From the NCBI RefSeq assembly GCF_003047265.1, contig NZ_PZYY01000001.1:620001-684000 (forward strand): a stretch of DNA of 64,000 nucleotides. The letters run 5' to 3'. Numbering within the stretch: position 1 is the stretch's first letter; each line of letters starts with the position of its first letter. A program made the position numbers and the translations under genes. The notes under the pieces were generated by a model, which saw nothing but the letters and a program-made list of their open reading frames with translations, was not told where the DNA came from and ran no database searches. This document shows, one piece after another, positions 41,820 through 49,667 of this stretch. The DNA comes from Nocardioides terrigena. GTDB lineage: Bacteria > Actinomycetota > Actinomycetes > Propionibacteriales > Nocardioidaceae.

Positions 41820-42641
41820 ATGGCACGCCAACACAGTCGGAGCGGGGCCGTCGAGCTCGACGGTCACCCGGCGCTGGTGGCCGCCCGCCACCCGTTGGCG
41901 ATGGTCTACGGAGGGGGCGGTGTCTTCGGCATCGCCTACACGGGCGGGGTCGCTGCCGGCCTGGCCGCGGCGGATGTGCCCGTGGCGGACGCGCCCTCCC
42001 TGGGCACCTCCGCCGGCTCCTGGACCGCGGCGGCGCTGGCCCTGGGCCTGACCTACGACGACTTCGCGGCCGTCAGCTCGCCGCGGGTCCCCACCCGGCG
42101 CGCCGGGGTGCTGTCCGACCTGGCACGCGAGCTGTTCGGCGAGCAGCGTCACCCCCTGGTCGCCGCGTCGGCCGTCTGTGTCCGGACCCGACGTCGACAC
42201 ATCCTGGACGGCGGCCGGTACCCGCTGGCCGACCTGGTCGCGGCCTCGTCCGCCGTGCCCGGGCTGCTCCCGCCCCATCGCATCGACGGCCGGTTGTACG
42301 TCGACGGTGGGATGTGGTCGGCGACCTCGGTCGACGCGGCCGCCGAGGCCGACCATGTCATCGTCGTGGCGCCCCTGGCCGGTCCGGTGCTGGGCCCCGT
42401 GGGGCAGACCGCAGGACTCCTGCTGGGGCGCGAGCTGCGACGGTGGCGTGAGCGGCACCCCGAGAGCACGATCACCCTGGTCACTCCGGACCGCGCCATG
42501 GCGCGGATCGCGGGACACCGCCCCCTCGCCCTGTTCGACGACGAGCGGGCCCACGACGTCTACCCGCTCGCTCTCGACCAGGGCCTGCGTGTCGGGCAGG
42601 CGCTGTCGAGCGCGCAGGACGACGCCGACCCGGCGGCCTAG
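41820..42641 (+). CDS. Patatin-like phospholipase/acyl hydrolase
   Basis: 273 residues. Glycine-rich oxyanion loop YGGGGVFGIAYTGG, nucleophile elbow GTSAGSW (Ser near 64) and the catalytic dyad Asp in YVDGGMW (about 160) are all present. SSAVPGLLPPHRIDG is also typical of patatins. It should hydrolyse acyl esters of lipids. It is a single gene, divergent from the GNAT frame and convergent with msrB. Confidence 0.88.
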   Translation: MARQHSRSGAVELDGHPALVAARHPLAMVYGGGGVFGIAYTGGVAAGLAAADVPVADAPSLGTSAGSWTAAALALGLTYDDFAAVSSPRVPTRRAGVLSDLARELFGEQRHPLVAASAVCVRTRRRHILDGGRYPLADLVAASSAVPGLLPPHRIDGRLYVDGGMWSATSVDAAAEADHVIVVAPLAGPVLGPVGQTAGLLLGRELRRWRERHPESTITLVTPDRAMARIAGHRPLALFDDERAHDVYPLALDQGLRVGQALSSAQDDADPAA

Positions 42642-42659
42642 CAGCGGGCCCGCGAGGAC

Positions 42660-43064
42660 TCAGTCGGTCGAGGCCGGCTTGAGGTCGATGCTGATCGAGT
42701 TGATGCAGTAGCGATCGCCCGTCGGCGTGCCGTAGCCGTCGGGGAACACGTGCCCGAGGTGCGAGCCGCAGGTCGCGCAGCGCACCTCGACGCGCTTCAT
42801 CCCGTGCGAGACGTCCTCGATGTACTCGATGGTGTCCGTGATCGGCTGGTAGAAGCTGGGCCAGCCACAACCGGAGTGGAACTTGGTCGTGCTGGTGAAC
42901 AGCTCGGAGCCGCACGCCTTGCAGGAGTAGGTGCCCTCCGTCTCGGTGTCGGTGTACTCGCCGACGAAGGCGCGCTCGGTCCCGGCCTGGCGGAGCACGG
43001 CGTACTCCTCGGGGGACAGCTGGGCGCGCCACTCCTCGTCGGTCTTCTCCACGTCGTAGGCCAT
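42660..43064 (-). CDS. msrB: Peptide-methionine (R)-S-oxide reductase MsrB
   Basis: 134 residues. Zinc cysteines Cys48/Cys51 and Cys96/Cys99, the HSGCGWPSF motif, and the catalytic Cys120 in RYCINSIS. It reduces methionine-R-sulfoxide in oxidised proteins with thioredoxin. TAGCGT (43072-43077, minus strand) lies 7 nt before the ATG, so the mRNA is likely leaderless. It is divergent from the desaturase operon. Confidence 0.97.
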   Translation of the reverse strand: MAYDVEKTDEEWRAQLSPEEYAVLRQAGTERAFVGEYTDTETEGTYSCKACGSELFTSTTKFHSGCGWPSFYQPITDTIEYIEDVSHGMKRVEVRCATCGSHLGHVFPDGYGTPTGDRYCINSISIDLKPASTD

Positions 43065-43103
43065 GGCGCCCACGCTACTGCTCACCTGGTCGGGTGGACG
43101 CCC

Positions 43104-43133
43104 TTGACGAATCGAGTGAACGAGTGTTCACTC
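43104..43133 (+). promoter_or_regulatory. Desaturase operon promoter with perfect GAGTGAAC-N4-GTTCACTC operator
   Basis: A perfect 20-bp palindrome (43114-43133) ends 7 nt before the first ATG of the operon. TTGACG (43104-43109) could be the -35, and TTCACT (43127-43132), 17 bp further, the -10, so the operator covers the promoter. The core AGTGAAC-N4-GTTCACT resembles the site of the TetR-family desaturase regulator DesT of Pseudomonas (from memory). Confidence 0.8.
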
Positions 43134-43140
43134 AACGACC

Positions 43141-44214
43141 ATGGCCGTGATCGACCGACTGTCCTGGGCCCGCACCGCGGGCGCCCGGCTGACGACCCCG
43201 CTGCACCCCGACGACTACCTCTCGCTGGTCAACCCGTTGTGGACCGCACGGGAGCTGCGTGGGCGCATCGAGCGGGTCGTCCCCGAGACCGAGGACGCCG
43301 CCACCGTCGTCATCCGCCCCGGCTGGGGGTGGCGCTACGACCACAAGCCCGGCCAGTACGTCGGGATCGGCGTCCAGGTCGGCGGGAAGTTCCACTGGCG
43401 CTCGTACTCCGTGAGCTCCCCCCCGAAGCGCGACGGTCGCACCATCGCGATCACCGTGCGGGCGATGCCCGAGGGGTTCCTCTCCCAGCACCTGGTCGGC
43501 GGCCTCGAGCCCGGCACCATCGTGCGACTCGCGCTGCCGGCCGGGGAGTTCGTGCTGCCCGACCCGCCCCCGGCGCGGATGCTGATGCTCGTCGGCGGCT
43601 CCGGGATCACCCCGGTGATGTCGATGCTGCGCACCCTCGACCGTCGCGGCACGATGCCCGACGTCGTCGTGCACTACTCCTCGACCACCGAGGAGCGGAT
43701 GATCTTCCGCGACGAGGTCCGGGAGCTCGCCGACCGGCACGAGGGCCTCACCCTGCACCGGTTGCACACCGACGACGACGGCATGCTCGACCTGGCCGAC
43801 CTCGACTCGATCGTCCCCGACTGGCGCGAGCGCGAGACGTGGGCCTGCGGCCCGGCGCCGATGCTCGACGCCGTCGAGGGGCACTGGGAGAGCGCGGGCC
43901 TGGAGGAGTCCCTGCACCTCGAGCGCTTCACCGTCCAGCGCGACGGGGACGGCGGGGAGGGCGGGACGCTGCACTTCCAGAACTCCGGCAAGGAGATCGA
44001 GGTCGACGGGGCGACCACCGTCCTCGAGGCCGGGGAGCAGGCCGGCGTTGGGATGCCCTACGGCTGCCGGGTCGGCATCTGCCACACCTGCACGCTCACG
44101 CTCGTCAGCGGCACGGTGCGCGACCTGCGCACCGGCGACGAGCACGACGACAGCAACGACCGGGTGCAGACCTGCGTGACCGTCCCGGTCGGCGACTGCA
44201 CCCTCGCGATCTAG
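43141..44214 (+). CDS. Ferredoxin reductase-like protein with C-terminal 2Fe-2S domain
   Basis: 357 residues. FAD domain with WRSYSVSS, NAD(P)-binding domain with LVGGSGITPVMSML and WACGPAPMLDAV, then a plant-type ferredoxin domain with cysteines in YGCRVGICHTC (about 308-317) and a fourth in QTCV near 345. It moves electrons from NAD(P)H to the desaturase encoded next, like mycobacterial Rv3230c for DesA3. Its promoter carries the palindromic operator at 43114. Confidence 0.93.
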   Translation: MAVIDRLSWARTAGARLTTPLHPDDYLSLVNPLWTARELRGRIERVVPETEDAATVVIRPGWGWRYDHKPGQYVGIGVQVGGKFHWRSYSVSSPPKRDGRTIAITVRAMPEGFLSQHLVGGLEPGTIVRLALPAGEFVLPDPPPARMLMLVGGSGITPVMSMLRTLDRRGTMPDVVVHYSSTTEERMIFRDEVRELADRHEGLTLHRLHTDDDGMLDLADLDSIVPDWRERETWACGPAPMLDAVEGHWESAGLEESLHLERFTVQRDGDGGEGGTLHFQNSGKEIEVDGATTVLEAGEQAGVGMPYGCRVGICHTCTLTLVSGTVRDLRTGDEHDDSNDRVQTCVTVPVGDCTLAI

Positions 44215-44220
44215 ATCCGA

Positions 44221-44271
44221 GCGGAGCGAGGAGGTTGAGGAGGTCGCGCAGCGACCGTCTCGAAACCCCGT
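44221..44271. repeat. Hairpin-bearing interspersed element between operon genes
   Basis: Between the reductase and desaturase genes lie GGTCGC-GCA-GCGACC (about 44236-44250) and CGTCTC...GAGACG (44250-44271), with GGAGGTTGAGGAGG before them. Text of this kind (GTTGAGGAGG, GTCTCGAAACC) is, to my knowledge, a common interspersed repeat in actinobacteria. Confidence 0.5.
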
Positions 44272-44293
44272 GAGACGAAAGGAAACCAGCACG

Positions 44294-45517
44294 ATGGCCA
44301 TCAGCGACGTCCAGGAGTACACCCACCTCACCGACGAGGAGATCGATCAGCTCGGGCGCGAGCTCGACGCCCTGCGCGCGGAGGTCGAGGAGTCCCGCGG
44401 TGCCGCCGACGCGGCGTACATCAACCGGATCATCACCATCCAGCGCAGCCTCGCCGTGGCGGGCCGGGTCACGCTCTTCGCGTCGCGCTGGAAGCCGGCG
44501 TGGGTCGCGGGTGCGGCCATGCTCGGCGTGGCCAAGATCTTGGAGAACATGGAGATCGGCCACAACGTCATGCACGGCCAGTGGGACTGGATGAACGACC
44601 CGGAGATCCACTCGTCGACGTGGGAGTGGGACACCGCGCAGCCGGCCGAGCAGTGGAAGCACAGCCACAACTACATCCACCACCAGTTCACCAACGTGCT
44701 CGGGCACGACAACGACGTCGGCTACGGCATCCTGCGGATGGCACGCGAGCAGAAGTGGCACCCGGCCAACCTCGGCCAGCCGGTCTACAACGCGCTGCTG
44801 GCGACGCTGTTCCAGTGGGGCGTCGCGCTGCACGACCTCGACCTCGAGGCCATCCGCAAGCGGGAGAAGGACCCGAAGGTGCTGGCCAAGCAGCTGCGCC
44901 AGATCAAGCGCAAGATCAGCCGCCAGATCGGCAAGGACTACGTGTTCTTCCCGCTGCTGACCGCCGCGACGGGCCCGGCCAACGTCGTCCCGACGATCAC
45001 CGCCAACGTGACGGCCAACCTGGCGCGCAACGTGTGGTCCTACATGATCATCTTCTGCGGGCACTTCCCCGACGGGGCTCTGCACTTCACCGAGGAGGAG
45101 CTCGAGGACGAGACGCGCGCGGAGTGGTACCTGCGCCAGATGCTCGGCTCGGCCAACTTCGAGGGCGGCCGGCTGCTGCACGTGATGAGCGGCCAGCTCG
45201 GCTACCAGATCGAGCACCACCTCTTCCCGGACCTGCCGTCCAACCGGTACGCCGAGATGTCGGTGCGGGTGCGCGAGCTCGCCGCCAAGTACGACCTGCC
45301 CTACACGACCGGGCCGCTGCACCGACAGTACGGCCAGGCGCTGCGCACCATCCTCAAGCTGTCGCTGCCCAACCGCTTCACCTCCTCCGACCAGCACTCG
45401 GTCGAGGAGCACCGGGAGGTCGGGCGGGGCCGGCCCTCCGACGCCGAGCGCCCCGGCCGCAGCTCGCAGACCGGCGGCTGGTCCTCCCGGGGCACCTCCG
45501 TGCGGGGCACGGCGTGA
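44294..45517 (+). CDS. Fatty acid (acyl-CoA) desaturase
   Basis: 407 residues. Three histidine boxes for the di-iron site: GHNVMHG (about 90-96), HSHNYIHH (about 122-129) and QIEHHLFP (about 306-313). Hydrophobic pairs flank residues 60-85 and 215-260. Probably a delta-9 desaturase of stearoyl-CoA type, acting at the membrane with the reductase encoded upstream. AAAGGAAA precedes ATG 44294. The Ser/Arg/Gly-rich last ~40 residues look disordered. Stop overlaps the next start (TGATG). Confidence 0.93.
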   Translation: MAISDVQEYTHLTDEEIDQLGRELDALRAEVEESRGAADAAYINRIITIQRSLAVAGRVTLFASRWKPAWVAGAAMLGVAKILENMEIGHNVMHGQWDWMNDPEIHSSTWEWDTAQPAEQWKHSHNYIHHQFTNVLGHDNDVGYGILRMAREQKWHPANLGQPVYNALLATLFQWGVALHDLDLEAIRKREKDPKVLAKQLRQIKRKISRQIGKDYVFFPLLTAATGPANVVPTITANVTANLARNVWSYMIIFCGHFPDGALHFTEEELEDETRAEWYLRQMLGSANFEGGRLLHVMSGQLGYQIEHHLFPDLPSNRYAEMSVRVRELAAKYDLPYTTGPLHRQYGQALRTILKLSLPNRFTSSDQHSVEEHREVGRGRPSDAERPGRSSQTGGWSSRGTSVRGTA

Positions 45518-45825
45518 TGCGTGAGGACCTGCGCGACGGCTCGACCCGGCTGCGGGAGCCGACCCGGGCGTGGGTGACCCAGTGCGCACTGTCGCGGATC
45601 TGCGGGTTGTGCGAGGGCGCGCTCGCGCGACCGGTCGCCTTCGTCGGTACGCCGCGCGAGGACGCCCGTAACCAGTTCCACCAGCCACCGATGCACGTCG
45701 CGTGCGCGGAGTCGGTGCGGTCGGGCGACGAGGTGGTCGTGACGACCGCGGCCTTCGAGTTCGTCCGGCCCGACCGCGACGACCCGGACCGGTCCCCGCG
45801 GTTCGAGCCGAGCTCCCGGCTCTGA
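45517..45825 (+). CDS. Small CxxC/HxxC (zinc-finger-like) protein in the desaturase operon
   Basis: 102 residues, translationally coupled to the desaturase by TGATG. It has Cys29-x2-Cys32 (ICGLCE) and His60-x2-Cys63 (HVACAE), a spacing that fits a single treble-clef-like zinc site, followed by a basic/acidic tail. No function recognised. The coupling suggests it helps the desaturase or reductase, for example in folding, degradation or redox sensing. ArsB-type gene converges downstream. Confidence 0.75.
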   Translation: MREDLRDGSTRLREPTRAWVTQCALSRICGLCEGALARPVAFVGTPREDARNQFHQPPMHVACAESVRSGDEVVVTTAAFEFVRPDRDDPDRSPRFEPSSRL

Positions 45826-45865
45826 ACCCCGGCTGCCTCAGCCCCTGGCGGTCACCGCACTGAGG

Positions 45866-46972
45866 TCACCGCGCGGCGGTCACCGCGCTGAGCGTCAGCG
45901 TCGCCAGCGTGACGGCCGGGAAGGCGACCAGCACCCCGGTGAGGGCGAAGCGACCCCAGTGGATCGCCAGCCCCGCCGCGTGGCAGCGCTGCGCCCAGAG
46001 CAGGGTGGCGAGGCTGGCCCACGGGGTGATGAGCGGCCCGACCCCCACTCCGACCAGCAGCGCCCCCAGGCGCTCGGGGCTGCCCACGGTGACGGGCTCG
46101 AGCGCGAGGTAGGCCGGCAGGTTGTCGAGCACGTTGGCTGCTCCGGCGGCCACCCAGGCCAGCCGGAGCAGGGCCAGCGGCCCCTCCCCGGTGCCGGTCA
46201 GCCGGCCGGCGAGCTCGCCGAGGCCGTGCTCGTGGGCCAGCTGGACCAGGAAGAACAGCAGCCCGACGACCAGCACCAGCAGCCACGGCACCAGCCGGAG
46301 GTGGAGCAGGTCGCGTCGCCACACCAGGCACGCCAGCACGACCGCCCCGCAGGCGAGCCCGGACACCACGGTCACCCGGCCGGTGATCGTCAGGGCCGGG
46401 CCGAGGGCCACGCAGGCGAGGGCGGCGACGACCACGGGCGCCCGGGGCCCCTCGAGCGGCGCCGGCTCGTCGTACTCCCGGCGGGGGAGGGCGAGCGTCC
46501 GGCGGTGCAGGACCGCGAGGACGGCGACCGTGACGAGCACGGCGACCAGGCCCGGCAGCGCCATCAGCGCGGCGTACTCTGCGACGCTCAGGTCGAGGTG
46601 GCTCAGCGCGAGCAGGTTGGTGAGGTTGGAGACCGGCAGGAAGAGCGAGGCGGTGTTGGCGAGCAGCACCGTGGTCATCGCGAAGAGGACCGGGTTGATC
46701 CGCAGCCGCACCGCCACGGCCAGCACGACGGGGGTCAGCAGCACGGCGGTGGTGTCGAGGGAGAGCAGGGCGGTGCTCGCGACGGCGACCGCGACGAGCC
46801 CCGCCCAGACGCGGCGTACCGATCCGTGCGCGGCGTGCACGACGGCGTCGGCGACGAGGTCGAAGAGCCCCAGGCCGGCGCACAGCTCGGCGAGCACGGT
46901 CGCGAACACGAGGAACAGGAGGATCGGTCCGATCCGCGCCACCAGGTCGGCCACGCGGAGCAGGCTACGCAC
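45866..46972 (-). CDS. ArsB/NhaD-type anion or sodium transporter
   Basis: About 368 residues with ten or so membrane segments. Family motifs: SLDTTAVLLTPVVLA, NTASLFLPVSNLTNLL and NVLDNLPAYLAL in the second half. It resembles ArsB arsenite permeases and NhaD antiporters; no arsenic genes are nearby, so the substrate is open. The N-terminus is uncertain: GTG 46972 or GTG 46954. An 18-bp motif (GGCGGTCACCGCxCTGAG) is duplicated across its stop codon (45847-45864 and 45875-45892). Confidence 0.85.
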   Translation of the reverse strand: MRSLLRVADLVARIGPILLFLVFATVLAELCAGLGLFDLVADAVVHAAHGSVRRVWAGLVAVAVASTALLSLDTTAVLLTPVVLAVAVRLRINPVLFAMTTVLLANTASLFLPVSNLTNLLALSHLDLSVAEYAALMALPGLVAVLVTVAVLAVLHRRTLALPRREYDEPAPLEGPRAPVVVAALACVALGPALTITGRVTVVSGLACGAVVLACLVWRRDLLHLRLVPWLLVLVVGLLFFLVQLAHEHGLGELAGRLTGTGEGPLALLRLAWVAAGAANVLDNLPAYLALEPVTVGSPERLGALLVGVGVGPLITPWASLATLLWAQRCHAAGLAIHWGRFALTGVLVAFPAVTLATLTLSAVTAAR

Positions 46973-46997
46973 GCATCCCAACCACTACCGTGTCGGC

Positions 46998-48083
46998 ATG
47001 GCAGCAGCGAAGGCAGCGATGGTCGTCGCCGGGGGGCGCGAGGTCAGGGTCTCCTCCCCGGACCGGGTGATCTACGAGGCGACGGACACGACGCCCGAGG
47101 TCACCAAGGTGATGGTGGCGGAGTACTTCGTCTCGGTCGAGGACGGCCTGATGCGGGCGCTGCGCGACCGGCCGACCGCGCTGGAGCGGTGGACGAGCGG
47201 TGTACGCCCCGGCATGAAGCTGGCCACCGGGCCGCAGGACCGCAATGCCGACGCGTTCTACCAGAAGCGCGTGCCGAAGGGCGCTCCCGACTACCTCGAG
47301 GCCGTCGAGATCACGTTCCCCTCCGGTCGCACGGCCGAGGAGATCTGCCCGACCGAGATCGCCGTGCCCGTCTGGTGCGCCCACATGGGGACGCTGACTT
47401 TCCACCCGTGGCCGGTCCGCCGTGCGGACGTCGACCACCCCGACGAGCTGCGCATCGACCTCGACCCCCAGCCCGGTACGTCGTTCGCGGACGCGGTGCG
47501 CGTCGCCGGGGTCGCCCGCGAGCTGCTCGCCGACCTCGGCATGACCGGCTTCGCCAAGACGTCGGGCAACCGGGGGGTGCACATCTACGTGCGGATCGCG
47601 CCGGAGTGGGAGTTCGCCGACGTGCGGCACGCGGCGATCGCCTTCGGCCGCGAGCTGGAGAAGCGCGACGACGGCGTCACCACGGCCTGGTGGAAGGAGG
47701 AGCGGGGGGAGCGGATCTTCGTCGACTTCAACCAGAACACGCGCGACCGGACCATCGCCTCGGCGTACTCGCTGCGCCCTCTCCCCGGTGCCCCGGTCTC
47801 GACGCCGGTGGCGTGGGAGGAGCTGGCCACGCTGTCCTCGCCGGCCGGCCTCAACCTCTTCACCGTCCCCGAGCGGCTCGCCTCCGACGGCGACCCGTGG
47901 GCGACGATCGACGACGTCCACCACTCGCTGCAGCCACTGCTCGACCTGTGGGAGGCACACCCGGTGGAGCTCAACTACCCGCCCGACCACCCCAAGATGC
48001 CCGGCGAGCCGCCGCGGGTGCAGCCGTCCAAGAAGGTGGCCTCGCACTGGGACGAGGACGGCAACCGGGTCGAGGGCACGTGA
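46998..48083 (+). CDS. Prim-PolC-like (LigD polymerase-domain family) DNA/RNA polymerase
   Basis: 361 residues, single domain. The archaeo-eukaryotic primase fold of the LigD polymerase family shows RIDLDPQPG (metal Asp residues near 152-154), KTSGNRGVHIYV (nucleotide site) and ERIFVDFNQN (third Asp). It has no ligase or nuclease domain, so it matches stand-alone Prim-PolC (M. tuberculosis Rv3730c) better than LigD. A LigC gene lies 5 kb away. Fills short gaps with ribonucleotides in excision repair. TACCGT (46986-46991) is 6 nt before the ATG. Confidence 0.88.
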   Translation: MAAAKAAMVVAGGREVRVSSPDRVIYEATDTTPEVTKVMVAEYFVSVEDGLMRALRDRPTALERWTSGVRPGMKLATGPQDRNADAFYQKRVPKGAPDYLEAVEITFPSGRTAEEICPTEIAVPVWCAHMGTLTFHPWPVRRADVDHPDELRIDLDPQPGTSFADAVRVAGVARELLADLGMTGFAKTSGNRGVHIYVRIAPEWEFADVRHAAIAFGRELEKRDDGVTTAWWKEERGERIFVDFNQNTRDRTIASAYSLRPLPGAPVSTPVAWEELATLSSPAGLNLFTVPERLASDGDPWATIDDVHHSLQPLLDLWEAHPVELNYPPDHPKMPGEPPRVQPSKKVASHWDEDGNRVEGT

Positions 48084-48610
48084 GCGACGAGCCCTCGCGG
48101 TCGGGCGCCGGCGGCGCGCAGCGGTGGGCGGACTACCTCGACTGGATGCGCGCCGAGATGGCGCGCGGCGTCCTCGCGCTGTCGTACGACGACCAGCGGA
48201 CGTCGCGGGTGCCGTCGGGGTGGACGCCGCTCGAGCTCCTCCACCACGTGCTCCACATGGAGCAGCGGTGGTTCGTGTGGGGCTTCCTCGCCGAGCCGGT
48301 CGCCGATCCGTGGGGTGACTGGGCGATGCCGGAGCCGTTCACGTCGGACGCCTCGGACGACACCGAGCCCGGCGCCCGGTGGGCCGTGCCATCCGACGTG
48401 ACGGCGGAGGAGCTCGCCGCGCGGCTGGAGGCCGTCGCGGTCCGCACCCGCGGGGTGCTGCGGGACCACCCGCTCGACGCCACGGCCTCGACGGGCGGCC
48501 GGTTCGACGACGACCCGCCGACGCTGGAGTGGATCTGCTTCCACGTGCTCGCCGAGTACGCCCGGCACGCGGGGCACCTCGACATCGTGGCCGAGCAGGC
48601 CAGGGACTAG
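48080..48610 (+). CDS. DinB/DUF664 family protein (mycothiol-transferase-like)
   Basis: 176 residues. The four-helix DinB fold is indicated by LELLHHVLHMEQRWFVWG (metal His) and the C-terminal EYARHAGHLDIVAE with two His residues, the metal triad of DUF664/DinB proteins. Many actinobacterial members transfer mycothiol or other thiols. GTG start overlaps the polymerase stop (GTGA), so it shares that operon. Confidence 0.82.
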   Translation: MSDEPSRSGAGGAQRWADYLDWMRAEMARGVLALSYDDQRTSRVPSGWTPLELLHHVLHMEQRWFVWGFLAEPVADPWGDWAMPEPFTSDASDDTEPGARWAVPSDVTAEELAARLEAVAVRTRGVLRDHPLDATASTGGRFDDDPPTLEWICFHVLAEYARHAGHLDIVAEQARD

Positions 48611-48620
48611 CCTCGACCGG

Positions 48621-49652
48621 GTGAATCCCCGCCTCGTCCTCGTCACCGGTTCCGGCCGCTCCGGCACCTCGAGCGTGGCCGGCACCCTCAAGCGCCTCGG
48701 CCTCCACGTGCCCCAGCCGGAGGTGCCCGCCGACGACAAGAACCCGCGCGGCTACTACGAGCCGGTGTGGGTGACCGAGTTCCACAAACGGGTGCTCAAC
48801 CCGGTGCCGGTGCGCACCATCGACACCCGCCCGGACGCCGCTGCCGTGGCCGACGGGGCGATCACTCCCGCGGTGGAGGCGGAGCTCCGGGACTGGCTCA
48901 GCGGCGAGCTCGACGAGCCCCAGGTGCTCATCAAGGACCCGCGCGCCTTCTGGATCCTCCCCGCCTGGACCCGGGTCGCCGGGGAGCTCGGCGCCGACGT
49001 CTGCACGCTGACGATGCTGCGCCACCCCACCGAGGTGGTGCGCTCGCGCGACTCGGCCTACCTGACCGAGCAGACCCCCACCTTCCGCCGCCAGCGCGAG
49101 ACCGCCAACGTCGCCGCCTGGGTCAACGCGGCCTTCGCCACCGAGGCCGCGACCCGCACCCTGGCGCGGGCGTTCGTCCGGTACGACGACCTGCTCGCCG
49201 ACTGGCGCACCGCGATGTCGCGGGCGGGCGAGCAGCTCGGGCTGACCTTCACTCCGGAGCCGTCCGTCACGCCGCACCCCGTGGACGACTTCATCGACGC
49301 CACGCTCAACCGCTCGGCCATCACCTGGGACGACATCGCCGTCCCGCCCGCCCTCCGCGACCTCGCCGAGCGCACCTGGCAGGTCATGAACGTCCTGGTC
49401 TCCTCGCCCTCCGACGCGGCCGCGATCGACGAGCTGGCCGGGTTGCAGGAGGAGTACGGCGAGCTGTTCGACTTCTCCGAGGCGATCGCCATGGACGCGA
49501 CGACCGCCCGGGTCGCCGCCGGCCGGCGCGACGTACGTCGCAAGAAGGACGCGCAGCTCGACGAGCTCCGTGCCGAGCTCGACGCCGCGCGCGCCGAGGT
49601 CGCAGAGCTGCGCTCCCGGCCCTCCGGGCTCGCCGGCCTCTTCCGCCGCTGA
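48621..49652 (+). CDS. Sulfotransferase family protein
   Basis: 343 residues. N-terminal PAPS 5'-phosphate loop VTGSGRSGTSSVAGTL (about 8-23); MLRHPTEVVRSRDSAYL supplies the 3'-phosphate site; KDPRAF is also conserved. The C-terminal ~60 residues (KKDAQLDELRAELDAARAEVAEL) are a coiled coil. It likely sulfates a surface glycan or glycolipid, consistent with the glycosyltransferase-Stealth gene that converges on it. GTG start with TAGCCT (48608-48613) 7 nt upstream. Confidence 0.85.
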   Translation: MNPRLVLVTGSGRSGTSSVAGTLKRLGLHVPQPEVPADDKNPRGYYEPVWVTEFHKRVLNPVPVRTIDTRPDAAAVADGAITPAVEAELRDWLSGELDEPQVLIKDPRAFWILPAWTRVAGELGADVCTLTMLRHPTEVVRSRDSAYLTEQTPTFRRQRETANVAAWVNAAFATEAATRTLARAFVRYDDLLADWRTAMSRAGEQLGLTFTPEPSVTPHPVDDFIDATLNRSAITWDDIAVPPALRDLAERTWQVMNVLVSSPSDAAAIDELAGLQEEYGELFDFSEAIAMDATTARVAAGRRDVRRKKDAQLDELRAELDAARAEVAELRSRPSGLAGLFRR

Positions 49653-49667
49653 CTCCGACCGAACCCC

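Noticed and set aside
46998..48083. Full LigD with NHEJ function
   Set aside because: Only the polymerase/primase domain is present and no ku gene lies in the window; Prim-PolC is the closer match.
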